A stretch of DNA of 64,000 nucleotides, taken from Dactylosporangium sucinum (GTDB lineage: Bacteria; Actinomycetota; Actinomycetes; Mycobacteriales; Micromonosporaceae). A program made the translations under genes and the position numbers. Shown here piece by piece: positions 9,967 to 18,767 of this stretch. Each line of letters begins with the position of its first letter. Within the stretch, counting starts at the first letter, position 1. The stretch is taken from contig NZ_BMPI01000040.1 of assembly GCF_014647515.1 (NCBI RefSeq), positions 1 to 64,000 on the forward strand, given 5' to 3'. A model generated the notes under the pieces. The model was not told the origin of the DNA and did not search any database. It saw nothing but the letters and a program-made list of their open reading frames with translations.

Positions 9967-10980
9967 TCACCGGCGACGATCAGACGATCGGCGGACACCG
10001 TGGCCCCACTCGGCGGCCCGGGCGGCCGGTGTCCGTTGCCGGCCACGTGCCGCGTGCCGGACCGAGGAGGACCTCGGCATGGACGAGGCCGGCGCCGACC
10101 CGATGGTCTGCCGCGCCTGCAGCACCACCACCGAGGCCAGCACCAGGGCGCCGCCGGCGAGCTGGACCGGGGTCAGCGACTCGCCCAGCAGGAGCGCCGC
10201 CAGGCCGGCGGTGACCACCGGCTCGAACGTCGAGAGGATCGCCGCGGTCGAAGGGCCGGTCCGGCGCAGACCGGCGAAGAAGGCGAGCACCGCCAGCACC
10301 GTCGACACCACCGCGATGCACGCCAGCCACCACCAGCCCGCCGGGCGGAAGCCCAGATCCAGCTCGCCGGCGAGCAGCGCCCGCGCCACGAAGGCGGCGG
10401 CCGCGCCGGCCATCACCAGGGTGGTGAGCACGACCGGCGGCAACTCGTCCACGACGGTGTCGGCGACCAGGATGTACACCGTGTAGGTCACCGCGGAGCC
10501 GAAGCCCAGCAGCACGCCGAGGGGCTGGAAACCGCCGTCGCCCGCGCCGAGCAGGACGAGCAGCACACCGCCCGAGGCCGTCACCAGCGCGGCCGAGCGG
10601 CGCCGGGTCAGGCGGTCCCGGCCGAGCAGCACCGCGCCGACCGTGACGAGCACCGGGTACGTGTACAGGACCAGGGACAGCGGGGACGCGTCCATCCGTT
10701 CGAGCGCGGCGAAGTAGAGGCCGGCCTGCGCGGCGTACCCGACGGCGCCGAGGCCGAGCGCGGTGAGCACCGCCCGGGGACGCACCGCCGATCCGGTGCG
10801 GCGCAGGGCCGGACGGAGCACCAGCAGTACCGCCAGCAGCACCGCCGCCATGGCGAACCGGACGAGCAGGGCGCTCGCGGGGGTGACCCCGGCGGCGTAG
10901 GCGTACTTGCCGAAGATGGCCATCGCGCCGAAGCAGGCGGCGGAGAGCAGACAGAGTGCGGGTCCCACGCCGTCGAGCAT
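9967..10980 (-). CDS. EamA/DMT-family transporter
   Basis: A 337-residue integral membrane protein with ten predicted TM helices in two EamA repeats (PF00892). The first begins LCLLSAACFGAMAIFGKYAY; the second includes LGFGSAVTYTVYILVADTVV and ends STFEPVVTAGLAALLLGESL, a hallmark of the family. These drug/metabolite transporters export amino acids, nucleosides or toxic metabolites. The last 45 residues form a polar Arg/Ser-rich tail beyond the usual end, probably a cytoplasmic extension. It is divergent from a LysR gene with a 61-bp shared promoter region, the classical arrangement for LysR control of an exporter. Confidence 0.9.
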   Translation of the reverse strand: MLDGVGPALCLLSAACFGAMAIFGKYAYAAGVTPASALLVRFAMAAVLLAVLLVLRPALRRTGSAVRPRAVLTALGLGAVGYAAQAGLYFAALERMDASPLSLVLYTYPVLVTVGAVLLGRDRLTRRRSAALVTASGGVLLVLLGAGDGGFQPLGVLLGFGSAVTYTVYILVADTVVDELPPVVLTTLVMAGAAAAFVARALLAGELDLGFRPAGWWWLACIAVVSTVLAVLAFFAGLRRTGPSTAAILSTFEPVVTAGLAALLLGESLTPVQLAGGALVLASVVVLQARQTIGSAPASSMPRSSSVRHAARGRQRTPAARAAEWGHGVRRSSDRRR

Positions 10981-11041
10981 CGGGCACCCGACTCACCAGA
11001 TCCAGTGAAGATTTGTGGACCTTATTGGTTAGCATTTGTGC
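10981..11041. promoter_or_regulatory. Divergent promoter region, EamA / LysR
   Basis: A 61-bp AT-richer gap between the EamA start (minus) and the LysR start (plus). It contains gaagatttgtggaccttattggttagcatttg, where a T-N11-A LysR-type site could lie, but no single box is clear. Binding by the adjacent LysR protein is inference from arrangement. Confidence 0.4.
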
Positions 11042-11956
11042 ATGGACCTGCGCCGCCTCCGCCTGCTGCGGGAGTTCGAGGAGCGCGGCACCCTGGGCGC
11101 GGTCGCCGCCGCGCTCGGCTACAGCCCGTCCGCGGTCTCCCAGCAGCTGACCCTGCTGGAGAAGGAGACCGGCGCGCGGCTGTTCGAGAAGGCCGGCCGG
11201 GGCGTGCGGCTCACCGACGCCGGGCGGCTGCTCGCCGGGCACGCCAGGCTCCTGCTCGCCGCCGCCGAGGCCGCGACCGCCGACCTCGCGGCGCTCAGCG
11301 GCGAGGTGCGCGGCACCGTCCGGGCCGGCGGCCTGCAGTCGGCGGCCCGCCGCCTGCTCGTCCCGGCCGTGGCCCGGATGCGGACCGAGCACCCGCGGCT
11401 GCGCCTGGAGATCTTCGAGCTGGAGCTGGAGCAGTCCCTGCCCGGCCTGCGGCTGGGCACCGTCGACCTGGTGATCGGCGACGAGTACGACGGGCATCCG
11501 CGTCCCCGCGCCGACGGGCTGCGCTTCGAGGTGCTGCACGAGGAGCCGCTGCGGCTGGTCCTGCCGCCCGGCCATCCGCTGGCCGCGGCGGGCGGCCCGG
11601 TCGCGGTCGCCGACCTGCGCGGCGAGGTCTGGACCTCGTCCGCCGAGGGCACCGGGCACCACGCGATGGTCGTCGGCACCTGCCGGGCCCTGGGCGGCTA
11701 CGAGCCCGACCTGCGCCACCGCTCCAGCGACGCCGACGTCCAGCTCGAGCTCGTCCGCGCCGGGTGCGCCGTCGCCCTGCTGCCGCCGCTGGTCCTGCCC
11801 CCGGACGACCCCGCGGTCGCGGTCCGCCCGATCGTCGAGGCCGACCTGCGCCGTCGCCTGTTCGTCGTCACCCGCGACGGGCCCCGGGCGCCGGCGCTGA
11901 CCGCGTTCCTCGACGCCGTGCAGGCAAAGGCCCGGACACTGCACCCGAGTTCCTAG
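11042..11956 (+). CDS. LysR-family transcriptional regulator
   Basis: A 304-residue protein. The N-terminal winged HTH is typical: MDLRRLRLLREFEERGTLGAVA followed by ALGYSPSAVSQQLTLLEKETG, with the recognition helix SAVSQQLTLLE. The substrate-binding domain begins about residue 90 (VRAGGLQSAARRLL) and shows the LysR effector-domain pattern through LPPGHPLAA. ATG 11042 is chosen over TTG 11036 because it gives the standard LysR N-terminus. Being divergent from the EamA exporter gene, it likely controls that gene in response to an unknown ligand. Confidence 0.9.
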   Translation: MDLRRLRLLREFEERGTLGAVAAALGYSPSAVSQQLTLLEKETGARLFEKAGRGVRLTDAGRLLAGHARLLLAAAEAATADLAALSGEVRGTVRAGGLQSAARRLLVPAVARMRTEHPRLRLEIFELELEQSLPGLRLGTVDLVIGDEYDGHPRPRADGLRFEVLHEEPLRLVLPPGHPLAAAGGPVAVADLRGEVWTSSAEGTGHHAMVVGTCRALGGYEPDLRHRSSDADVQLELVRAGCAVALLPPLVLPPDDPAVAVRPIVEADLRRRLFVVTRDGPRAPALTAFLDAVQAKARTLHPSS

Positions 11957-12046
11957 GAAGCTTTGAGGCTCGCGGGCGCCTGAGACGCACGTGGTCGGGC
12001 ACACTGCTCTCGGCGCTAATCGGACAAATGTCATGGAGTGGTGATT

Positions 12047-14149
12047 GTGCCCGCTTTTCGCCTGCCGGGTCGGCTCGCGTTCTGGCGTTCGCCCGCGGAC
12101 CAGCCGGCCTGGGCCCGGCCGGCGCTGCTGGCGATCGCCGCCGTGTGCGCCGTGCTGTACGCCTGGCGCATCCGCGACAGCGGCTTCGCCCTGTTCTACT
12201 CCGTCGCGGCCAAGAGCATGTCGGTGAGCTGGAAGGCGTTCTTCTACGGCGCGCTCGACCCCGGGGCCACGGTCACCATCGACAAACTGGCCGGCTCGTT
12301 CGCGCCGCAGGCGGTCTCGGCGCGGATCTTCGGATACCACGCCTGGTCGCTCACCCTGCCGCAGGTCGTCGAGGGCCTGGTCGCGGTCCTCGTGATGTAC
12401 CGCATCGGCCGCCGGTCCGCCGGCCCGGCGGCCGGACTGCTGGCGGCCGGGCTGTTCGGGCTCACCCCCGTGGTCGCCTCCATGTTCGGGCACCCGATGG
12501 AGGACGGACTGCTCACCATGTGCCTCGTGCTCGCCGCCGACGCGTTCCAGCGGGCCCTGCTGGAGGGGCGGCTCGCCGCGCTGGTGCTGGCCGGGGTGTG
12601 GGTCGGCGTGGGATTCCAGGCCAAGATGATGCAGGCGTGGATGGTACTTCCGGCGATGGCGATCACCTACCTCGCCGCCGCGCCCGGGTCGTGGCGGCGC
12701 CGGCTCGGGCACCTCGGCGCGGCGGGCACGGTGCTGCTGGCCGTGTCGCTGTCCTGGGTGGCGCTCTACGAGCTCACCCCCGATGCGAACCGACCGTACG
12801 TCGACGGCAGCACGAACAACAGCGCCATCGCGATGGTGTTCGGGTACAACGGCTTCGACCGCTTCGGGCTGCACGTGCCCGGCGCCGTCGAGTCCATGTT
12901 CACCGGCGGCGGCCGGGTCACTGGTGGCGGTCCCGGACCGGACGGCGGTCCCGGACCCGGCAGCCCCGGACCGGACGGCGGCCCCGGACCCGGCGGTCCG
13001 GGCGGCGAGGGCCTGGCGAAGCTCGTCGGCCTCCGGTACGGCACCCAGGTCGGCTGGCTCTACCCGCTCGCCCTGCTGGGCCTGGTCTTCGGCCTGCTCG
13101 CCCGGGGCCGCGCGCCCCGCACCGACCCGGTGCGCGGCGATCACCTCTTCTGGGGCCTCTGGCTGGTCACCGTGGCCGCCGTGTTCAGCGCGATCATGAT
13201 CCCGCACACGGCGTACCTGGCCTCGCTCGCCCCGCCGCTCGCCGTGTTGTCCGCCGGTGCCGTCGTGCGGGCGTGGCGGGGGCTGCGGGACCGCACCGCA
13301 CCCTGGCTGCTGCCGACGCTCCTCGTGACCGAGGTGGCCTGGACGGTGTACCTCAGCAGCCGCTTCTCCGGCTTCCTCCCGTGGCTGCCGTGGACCGTCC
13401 TGGCCGCCGCCCTCGTGGCGCTGCCGGTGCTCGCCGCCGCCGCGGTGCCCCGCCGGCCCTCGCCGCGCCGGCCCGTGCTCGCCGCGGCGATGACCCTCGC
13501 GGTCGCCGCCATGGTGGCGGTGCCGAGCCTCTGGGCCGGTTCGGTGCTCGACGCCCGCTACGGCGGCAGTGCCTTCGACGCCTCGGCCGGCCCGGCGGCG
13601 CTGCCGGGCCGCGCGGCGCGGGGACCGGACGGCGGGCGCACCCCGATGGCGTACTTCCCGGGCGCCGTTCCCGGCGCCGTTCCCGGAAGCGTTCCCGGAA
13701 GCGTTCCCGGCGGCGGCTTCGGGGGCGGCCCCGGCGGCTTCAGGAACGGGCCCGGCGGCGACCTGACCGCCACACTCACCGCCGAGCAACGCCGCATCGA
13801 CGACTACCTGCTCGCCCACCGCGGCGGCGCGCGGTACCTGGCCGCGACCACGTCCTGGCGGACAGCCGGCCCGTACATCATGGCGACCGGCCGGCCGTAC
13901 CTGCCGATGGGCGGCTTCAGCGGCACCGTGCCGCACCCCACCCTCGCCGCGGTCCAGGGCATGGTCGCGCGCGGCGAGCTGCGCTACGTCCTCCTGCCGG
14001 AGGAGAACGGCGGGAACGGGGGGAACGGGGCGAACCGCTTCGGCCGGGACCGGACGGGCGCCACCACGACGGCCATCACCGACTGGGTCCGCTCGTCGTG
14101 CACCGCCGTCGGGGACCTCGCCGGCCTGTACCGCTGCGCCGCCGCCTGA
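12047..14149 (+). CDS. GT39/ArnT-like membrane glycosyltransferase
   Basis: About 700 residues. The N-terminal half is a polytopic GT-C glycosyltransferase: ALLAIAAVCAVLYAWRI, then DPGATVTIDKLAGSFAPQAVSARIFG (the acidic loop and start of the PMT_2 domain), and GHPMEDGLLTMCLVLAADAF. Relatives move sugars from polyprenyl-phosphate carriers to cell-surface acceptors. A Gly/Pro/Asp-rich insert (about residues 290-320) and a PGAVPGSVPG repeat (about 540-565) are low complexity and share DNA units with the repeat at the window's left edge. The C-terminal domain after residue 570 resembles the soluble domain of mycobacterial-type mannosyltransferases. GTG 12047 is preferred because GGAG lies 8 nt upstream; GTG 12038 and 12041 are alternatives. 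It ends 4 bp from the convergent acVLRF1 gene. Confidence 0.85.
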   Translation: MPAFRLPGRLAFWRSPADQPAWARPALLAIAAVCAVLYAWRIRDSGFALFYSVAAKSMSVSWKAFFYGALDPGATVTIDKLAGSFAPQAVSARIFGYHAWSLTLPQVVEGLVAVLVMYRIGRRSAGPAAGLLAAGLFGLTPVVASMFGHPMEDGLLTMCLVLAADAFQRALLEGRLAALVLAGVWVGVGFQAKMMQAWMVLPAMAITYLAAAPGSWRRRLGHLGAAGTVLLAVSLSWVALYELTPDANRPYVDGSTNNSAIAMVFGYNGFDRFGLHVPGAVESMFTGGGRVTGGGPGPDGGPGPGSPGPDGGPGPGGPGGEGLAKLVGLRYGTQVGWLYPLALLGLVFGLLARGRAPRTDPVRGDHLFWGLWLVTVAAVFSAIMIPHTAYLASLAPPLAVLSAGAVVRAWRGLRDRTAPWLLPTLLVTEVAWTVYLSSRFSGFLPWLPWTVLAAALVALPVLAAAAVPRRPSPRRPVLAAAMTLAVAAMVAVPSLWAGSVLDARYGGSAFDASAGPAALPGRAARGPDGGRTPMAYFPGAVPGAVPGSVPGSVPGGGFGGGPGGFRNGPGGDLTATLTAEQRRIDDYLLAHRGGARYLAATTSWRTAGPYIMATGRPYLPMGGFSGTVPHPTLAAVQGMVARGELRYVLLPEENGGNGGNGANRFGRDRTGATTTAITDWVRSSCTAVGDLAGLYRCAAA

Positions 14150-14153
14150 CGCC

Positions 14154-14789
14154 TCAGGGAACGAGGTGGATCCGCACCTTGCGGGCGGTCACCGCCGCCT
14201 CCTCCAGCACCGCGAGGCGCGGCTCGGCGACCTCCAGCAGGTGCGGGTGACGCTTCGCGGCGAGCGGCGCGAGGCGGCGGTCGGCGAGCACGGCGTCGAC
14301 CATGCCCCGGTCGCCGCCGCACACCAGCGCGGCCAGCTCGCCGGCGTGGGGGAGCAGCACCCGCGCCGCGATGTCGGCGGTCTTCCCGGCGACGGCGTCG
14401 GACTGGTTGTCCCGGCGGCGCGCGTAGCGCTGCTGCGACCATCCGCCCGCCGCGGTGCGCCCGTGGACGTGGAAACGCTCCACCTTGGACAGTCGCACGG
14501 TGGTGCCGTCGACGACCGCCACCGCGGCCGCCCCCTTGCGCGCGAGCAGGAGCCCGATGGCCGGCGGCGCCGGCAGCCCGGCCAGCAGCCCGTCGAGGTC
14601 GGTGACCGCCTCCAGGCCGGGCGGCGGGTGGACCGCGGCCGTGTCGCCGTTGCTCGCGCCGGTGAGCGTGAGCCCGTCCTCCTCGGCCCCGTCGTGCCGC
14701 CCGTAGAAGCCGTCGAGCCACCCGCGCAGCCGATCGGGTGAGATCTCCACCCACCGGCCGCCCCCGGCCGCCGGCCGTGCCGTCACCAT
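14154..14789 (-). CDS. acVLRF1-family peptidyl-tRNA hydrolase / release factor
   Basis: A 211-residue protein from ATG 14789. GGWSQQRYARRRDNQ at residues 115-129 is the GxGGxSQQRxxRR-type signature of Vms1-like release factor 1 (VLRF1) proteins, here the actinobacterial clade. The family is related to eRF1 and Vms1/ANKZF1, which cleave peptidyl-tRNA on split 60S subunits during ribosome quality control; the bacterial members are proposed to do likewise. The preceding DGTTVRLSKVERFHVHGR fits the core strand-loop of the fold. Monocistronic, convergent with the glycosyltransferase gene. Assignment rests on the motif and the correct length. Confidence 0.8.
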   Translation of the reverse strand: MVTARPAAGGGRWVEISPDRLRGWLDGFYGRHDGAEEDGLTLTGASNGDTAAVHPPPGLEAVTDLDGLLAGLPAPPAIGLLLARKGAAAVAVVDGTTVRLSKVERFHVHGRTAAGGWSQQRYARRRDNQSDAVAGKTADIAARVLLPHAGELAALVCGGDRGMVDAVLADRRLAPLAAKRHPHLLEVAEPRLAVLEEAAVTARKVRIHLVP

Positions 14790-14893
14790 GGCCTCCACCT
14801 TATGCCGTACCCCGTTCGTGGTCGCCCGCACACCGGAAGACTCTGCCGGCGGAGACGGTGCTGTCCGGATCCCGCTTCGATACAAGTTGACCC

Positions 14894-15628
14894 ATGGAGC
14901 CTGAGCGCCGGCTGCTCGTCGCGGTCGATGTCGAGCGGTACAGCCGGCAGGACAACCTCGCGCAACATCGCACCCAGGAAACGCTCCAGCGGGTCATGGC
15001 CGAGGCGTGCGCGCGGCTCGGGCTGGACCGCGCCGCGTGGCGGACCCAGCCGAGCGGCGACGGCGAGCTGGCGGTGCTGCCGGCCGGTACGCCGGAGACG
15101 ACGGTCGTCGCGCACCTCGCCGACACCCTCGACGTCCTGCTGCGCCAGCACAACGGCGACCTGCTGCCGCAGGCCCGGGTCCGGCTGCGCGTGGCGCTGC
15201 ACACCGGCCTGGTGCACCTCGACGGCGCCAACGGCTACCCGGGCGCGGCGGCCGTCACCGTGTGCCGGCTCGTCGACGCGGCCCCGGTGCGGCGGGCGCT
15301 GGCCGACGCGCGGTCGGCCGACGTCGTGCAGGTCGTGTCGGACCGGGTCTACGAGGACGTGGTCGCGCAGCGGTACCGGGGGCTCCGGCCGGACCGGTAC
15401 ACCCGGGTCCGGATCGACCAGCCGGAGAAGGGCTTCACCGCCGACGCCTGGCTGTCGGTGCCGGGGGAGCCGGGCCGCCCGGCAGCCGCCCCGGCGCAGC
15501 CCGCCCGGCCCGCCGACGGCGGCGGCAGCAGCAGCACGTTCACGTTCGGCACGCTCACCGTCAACGGGCCCGCCGCCTTCGGCGACCACAGCCGGGCCAC
15601 GTCCATCCTTCCCGAGGAGCGGCAATGA
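14894..15628 (+). CDS. Nucleotidyl-cyclase-like protein with C-terminal Gly-Pro motif
   Basis: A 244-residue protein. Residues 5-200 resemble a class III cyclase/GGDEF-type fold: VAVDVERYS (Asp12 in the first metal position), SGDGELAVL (Asp56), and RLRVALHTGLVHLDGANGYPGAAAVTVCRLVDAAP, matching the cyclase 'lrvgihtG..vaG...G..vn.aaRl' segment. Lys/Asp base-recognition residues are not obvious, so activity is doubtful. A Pro/Ala linker ends in STFTFGTLTVNGPAAFGDHS (residues 214-233). The same core NGPxAxG/TGPAAFG motif occurs in the two following genes. The stop overlaps the next ATG (ATGA), so the genes are translationally coupled. Similar cyclase-like domains occur in actinobacterial conflict and signalling systems. 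Confidence 0.7.
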   Translation: MEPERRLLVAVDVERYSRQDNLAQHRTQETLQRVMAEACARLGLDRAAWRTQPSGDGELAVLPAGTPETTVVAHLADTLDVLLRQHNGDLLPQARVRLRVALHTGLVHLDGANGYPGAAAVTVCRLVDAAPVRRALADARSADVVQVVSDRVYEDVVAQRYRGLRPDRYTRVRIDQPEKGFTADAWLSVPGEPGRPAAAPAQPARPADGGGSSSTFTFGTLTVNGPAAFGDHSRATSILPEERQ

Positions 15629-17406
15629 CGATCACCGGCACCACGCCCGGACCCCGGGTCCCGCCGATCGTGCCGCCCGGGCCGGGGCACCGGCCGCTGT
15701 TCAGCCATCCCGAGCCGCGGCCCCGCGGGCTGCTCTCCGACACGACCCGGCGGCTGTGCGCCGCCGCCTACCTCGACGACGCCTTCGCCCACCTGGTGAT
15801 CGAGGAGACGACCGGCGACGACCAGCGGGCCGTGCCGCCGTCGTTCGGCTTCGACCTCGAACCCGTGGTCCGCCACGCGTTCCGGGCCCGGACCATGCTG
15901 ATGATCCGCGACGCCGCGCTGACCCTGATCCTGGCGGCCGGCCTGCTCCTCGTCCCCGCCGCCACCATCGCCTGGCTGCTGCTGGCCTGGGTGATCCGCC
16001 GCACCAAGGCCGGCGTGCGGGCCGACGCCCGCACCGGCGTGGCGCTCGGCGCCGCCGTGGTCCTGTACGCCTGCCTCGGCTGGCTGTCGCCCCTGTTCCT
16101 GATGCTCGGCAACGCGCAGCAGGACACGTCGGCCTACGGCGTGCCGCAGGAGAGCCTCGCCACGCGGGTGCTCGGGACGTACAACACGATGCTCTTCGTC
16201 GTCGTCCTCGCGCTGCCGTTCGTGCTGGCGCTGGCCACCCTCGCGGTCGCGCTCACCACGCGGCTGCGGCGGCTGCTGTCGCTGTCCCGCTCGCTGGCCC
16301 CCGGGGCGGCCGAGGCACTGCCGGCCCTGCCCGACCGGCGGGTCGAGCGCCGGGTCGCCTGGCTCGCCGCCGCGCAGCACGGCAACGTCACGCTGCACTC
16401 GACCGAGCCGTTCATGGGCTCGGGCGCGCCGGTGCAGTCGTGGTCGATGGCGCTGCTGCTGCAGGGCAACGCCGATTCAAGTGAGCGGGACCGCCGCTTC
16501 GACCTGCGGACCGTGTCGGCCCGCGACATGCAGCTGCGGGTGAGCGCGGCGGTGCTCGGGCTGCGCAGCGAGCAGTTGCCGGTGCACCAGCGGGTGCCCG
16601 GCGTTTACGTGGTCGACCGGGTCATCGCCGACGGCGAGCGGTACCAGGGTGACCCGCTCGTCGACCAGCGGACCCGCACCCCGCTCGGCTGCGCCTCCCC
16701 GGAGGCGATCGCCGCGATCACCGAGCAGCCGCAGGGCGGCGTCCGCCACTACCTGCACGCGTTCGTGGGTGTGGAGGGCCGGGCGGTGACCGCCGCCGAC
16801 GGGCGGCCGGTCCTGCCGCCGCAGCCGCAGGACATCATGATCTCGGCGCACGTCCACGTCGCCGTCGAGGGCGCCAAGCTCTACCTCGAGTTCGTCGGGA
16901 CGGTCCTGCCGCCGGTGCGCAAGGAGTACCGGGTCGTCGACCGGATCGGCCCGCAGGTCGGACCGCTGGTGTACCGGTCGCTGCCCCGGCTGCCGGCCGA
17001 CTGGCTCGCCTCGGTCGACGCCCCGGCCCGGCTGTGGCGCGCGTTCCAGCTGATGCGCGACATGAACCAGCGCGCCCGGGTCGCGCACTCCGACGCCAAG
17101 CTGTTCCGCTCCTACGACCACGGGGCCCGCCTCAGCGTCCGGGAGCTGGCCGCGTCACCGCCCGAGTTCACGTTCCTGCAGACGCTGGACGCGGTGAAGT
17201 ACCTGAAGATCGTCGAGCGGACGGTGCTGGAGACCGTCCTGGACTATCTGGAGAGCGTCGGCGTCGACACCGCCGAGTACCGCTCCCGCATGACCCACAT
17301 CGAGAACCATCAGACGATCTTCACCGGCGACACGCACATCACCGGACCGGCGGCGTTCGGCAAGGGCGCCACCGCCCACCAGGAGACGAGGAGCGCTTCG
17401 GCATGA
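15625..17406 (+). CDS. Membrane protein of the Gly-Pro-motif operon, C-terminal shared motif
   Basis: A 593-residue protein of unrecognised family. A Pro-rich cytoplasmic N-terminus (GPRVPPIVPPGPGHRPLF) is followed by TM segments at about 92-127 (TLILAAGLLLVPAATIAWLLLAW), 137-160 and 186-215. A 370-residue soluble region comes next (WSMALLLQGN, DMQLRVSAAVLGLR, YLEFVGTVLPPVRKEYRVVDRI). The last 30 residues contain GDTHITGPAAFGKGATAHQ (568-586), which matches motifs in both flanking genes. The start ATG 15625 overlaps the upstream stop, and the TGA overlaps the downstream ATG. Role inferred only from linkage: probably a membrane-bound effector or scaffold assembled through the shared motif. Confidence 0.7.
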   Translation: MTITGTTPGPRVPPIVPPGPGHRPLFSHPEPRPRGLLSDTTRRLCAAAYLDDAFAHLVIEETTGDDQRAVPPSFGFDLEPVVRHAFRARTMLMIRDAALTLILAAGLLLVPAATIAWLLLAWVIRRTKAGVRADARTGVALGAAVVLYACLGWLSPLFLMLGNAQQDTSAYGVPQESLATRVLGTYNTMLFVVVLALPFVLALATLAVALTTRLRRLLSLSRSLAPGAAEALPALPDRRVERRVAWLAAAQHGNVTLHSTEPFMGSGAPVQSWSMALLLQGNADSSERDRRFDLRTVSARDMQLRVSAAVLGLRSEQLPVHQRVPGVYVVDRVIADGERYQGDPLVDQRTRTPLGCASPEAIAAITEQPQGGVRHYLHAFVGVEGRAVTAADGRPVLPPQPQDIMISAHVHVAVEGAKLYLEFVGTVLPPVRKEYRVVDRIGPQVGPLVYRSLPRLPADWLASVDAPARLWRAFQLMRDMNQRARVAHSDAKLFRSYDHGARLSVRELAASPPEFTFLQTLDAVKYLKIVERTVLETVLDYLESVGVDTAEYRSRMTHIENHQTIFTGDTHITGPAAFGKGATAHQETRSASA

Positions 17407-17699
17407 GCGACACGTTCGAGTTCCACCAGGTCACCGCCAACGGCCCGATGGCGGTCGGCGCCGGGGCGACGGCGTTCACGACGGCGTCCGGGCTGGACGC
17501 GATCCTGGCCGAGCTGCGCGCCCGGCTGCCGCGCGAGCCCGGCCCCGCCGAGGAGGTCCACCGCGCCGCCGACGAGGCGGCCGCGGAGACCGACCCGCAG
17601 CGGCGCCGCAGCCGCCTGACCCACCTGGCGACGCTGGTCACGGCCGTCGGCGGCCTGACCGCCATCGCCGATCGCATCCGGGCGTGGGCCGACCGGTAG
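17403..17699 (+). CDS. Small helical protein with N-terminal Gly-Pro motif
   Basis: A 98-residue protein starting at ATG 17403, which overlaps the previous TGA by one base pair step (ATGA). Residues 5-25 (FEFHQVTANGPMAVGAGATA) repeat the motif found at the C-termini of the two upstream proteins. The remainder is predicted helical and highly charged, ending in LVTAVGGLTAIADRIRAWADR, a possible amphipathic helix. It could act as an adaptor or inhibitor recruited by motif-motif interaction. No known domain recognised. Confidence 0.7.
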   Translation: MSDTFEFHQVTANGPMAVGAGATAFTTASGLDAILAELRARLPREPGPAEEVHRAADEAAAETDPQRRRSRLTHLATLVTAVGGLTAIADRIRAWADR

Positions 17700-17710
17700 C
17701 GTTCGGGGGC

Positions 17711-18703
17711 ATGAGGGCGGCGCGGTTGTTCGGGATCGGGGACATCAGGGTCGTCGAGGAGGAGCCACCGCGGCCCGGGCCGGGCGAGTGCCTCGTGCGC
17801 GTGACCGCGGTCGGGCTGTGCGGGTCGGACCTGCACTGGTTCGGCGAGGGCGGCATCGGCGACGCCGTGCTCGAGCGGCCGCTCGCGCTCGGGCACGAGA
17901 TGGCCGGCGTGATCCTGGACGGGCCGCGGGCCGGGCAGCGGGTGGCGATCGACCCGGCGATCGCCTGCCGCACCTGTGCGTACTGCCTGCGCGGCCACCC
18001 CAACCTCTGCCTCCGCCTGCACTTCGCCGGGCACGGGCGAACCGACGGCGGGCTGCGGGAGGTCATCGCCTGGCCGGAGCACCTGCTGCATCCGCTGCCG
18101 GACTCGGTCAGCGACGCCGGGGGAGCGGTGCTCGAACCGCTCGGCGTCGCGCTGCACGGGCTGGACCTCGCGCACCCGCGGGTCGGGGCGACCGTCGCGG
18201 TCGTGGGGTGCGGGCCGATCGGGCTGCTGACCATCCGGCTGGCGAGGGTCGCCGGCGCCGCCCGGGTGGTGGCGGTGGAGCCCCGGGCGCACCGCCGCGC
18301 GGCCGCTGTGGCGGCGGGCGCGGACGCCGTCTACGCGCCGTCGGACCCGGACGTCGCGGCGATCGACGGCGTGGCCGACGTCGCGTTCGAGATCGCCGGC
18401 ACCGACGCCGCCGTGGAGGGCGCGATCCGCGCCTGCCGCCCCGGCGGCAAGGTCGTCCTGGCCGGCATCCCTGACGACGACCGCACCTCGTTCCCGGCCT
18501 CCCTGGCCCGGCGCAAGGGCCTCACCCTCATCCTCGTGCGCCGGATGCAGGAGATGTACCACCGCACGACCGCCCTCGCCGCGAGCGGCGCGATCGACGT
18601 CGAGTCCCTGGTCACGGCCCGCTACCCGCTCGAACGGGCGGCCGAGGCGTTCGCCGCCGCGACCGCCCGCGAGGGCCTCAAGACGGTCGTGGAAGTTTCA
18701 TAG
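17711..18703 (+). CDS. Zinc-dependent medium-chain alcohol/polyol dehydrogenase
   Basis: A 330-residue protein. It has the MDR zinc signature GHEMAGVIL, the catalytic-zinc Cys in VGLCGSDLHWFG, and the structural-zinc cysteine set CRTCAYCLRGHPNLC (around residues 87-101). The Rossmann motif VAVVGCGPIGLL fixes the NAD(P) site. Closest in pattern to sorbitol/threonine/L-idonate dehydrogenases. ATG 17711 is preceded by GGGGGC. It lies 11 bp after the small motif protein gene but is functionally unrelated and possibly tied to the sugar genes downstream. Substrate inferred only as a polyol or sugar acid. Confidence 0.9.
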   Translation: MRAARLFGIGDIRVVEEEPPRPGPGECLVRVTAVGLCGSDLHWFGEGGIGDAVLERPLALGHEMAGVILDGPRAGQRVAIDPAIACRTCAYCLRGHPNLCLRLHFAGHGRTDGGLREVIAWPEHLLHPLPDSVSDAGGAVLEPLGVALHGLDLAHPRVGATVAVVGCGPIGLLTIRLARVAGAARVVAVEPRAHRRAAAVAAGADAVYAPSDPDVAAIDGVADVAFEIAGTDAAVEGAIRACRPGGKVVLAGIPDDDRTSFPASLARRKGLTLILVRRMQEMYHRTTALAASGAIDVESLVTARYPLERAAEAFAAATAREGLKTVVEVS

Positions 18704-18730
18704 ACATCGAGCGTCATCTTCATGTTGTGA

Positions 18731-18736
18731 TTGACA
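18731..18736 (+). promoter_or_regulatory. Putative -35 (TTGACA) of the GH43 gene
   Basis: Consensus TTGACA 32 bp before the ATG at 18768, within a GTTGT-gattg-ACAAC inverted repeat (18724-18738). A matching -10 is not clear. An AGCGCT-type operator half-overlaps the expected start site. Confidence 0.4.
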
Positions 18737-18747
18737 ACGGTCGTTAT

Positions 18748-18759
18748 GTTAGCGCTCAC
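18748..18759. promoter_or_regulatory. LacI-type operator (GTTAGCGCTCAC)
   Basis: Near-palindrome around AGCGCT. It resembles the GTTAGCGCTAAC boxes found upstream of arabinan and other sugar genes in actinomycetes, with one mismatched half-site. It lies 8 bp before the ATG of the GH43 remnant. Confidence 0.5.
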
Positions 18760-18767
18760 TTTCCGGC

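Noticed and set aside
9877..14250. Very long open frames on both strands across 9.9-14.2 kb
   Set aside because: They overlap EamA, LysR and GT39-type genes that have clear family motifs; the long frames are GC-driven shadows with Arg/Ala/Gly/Pro composition.
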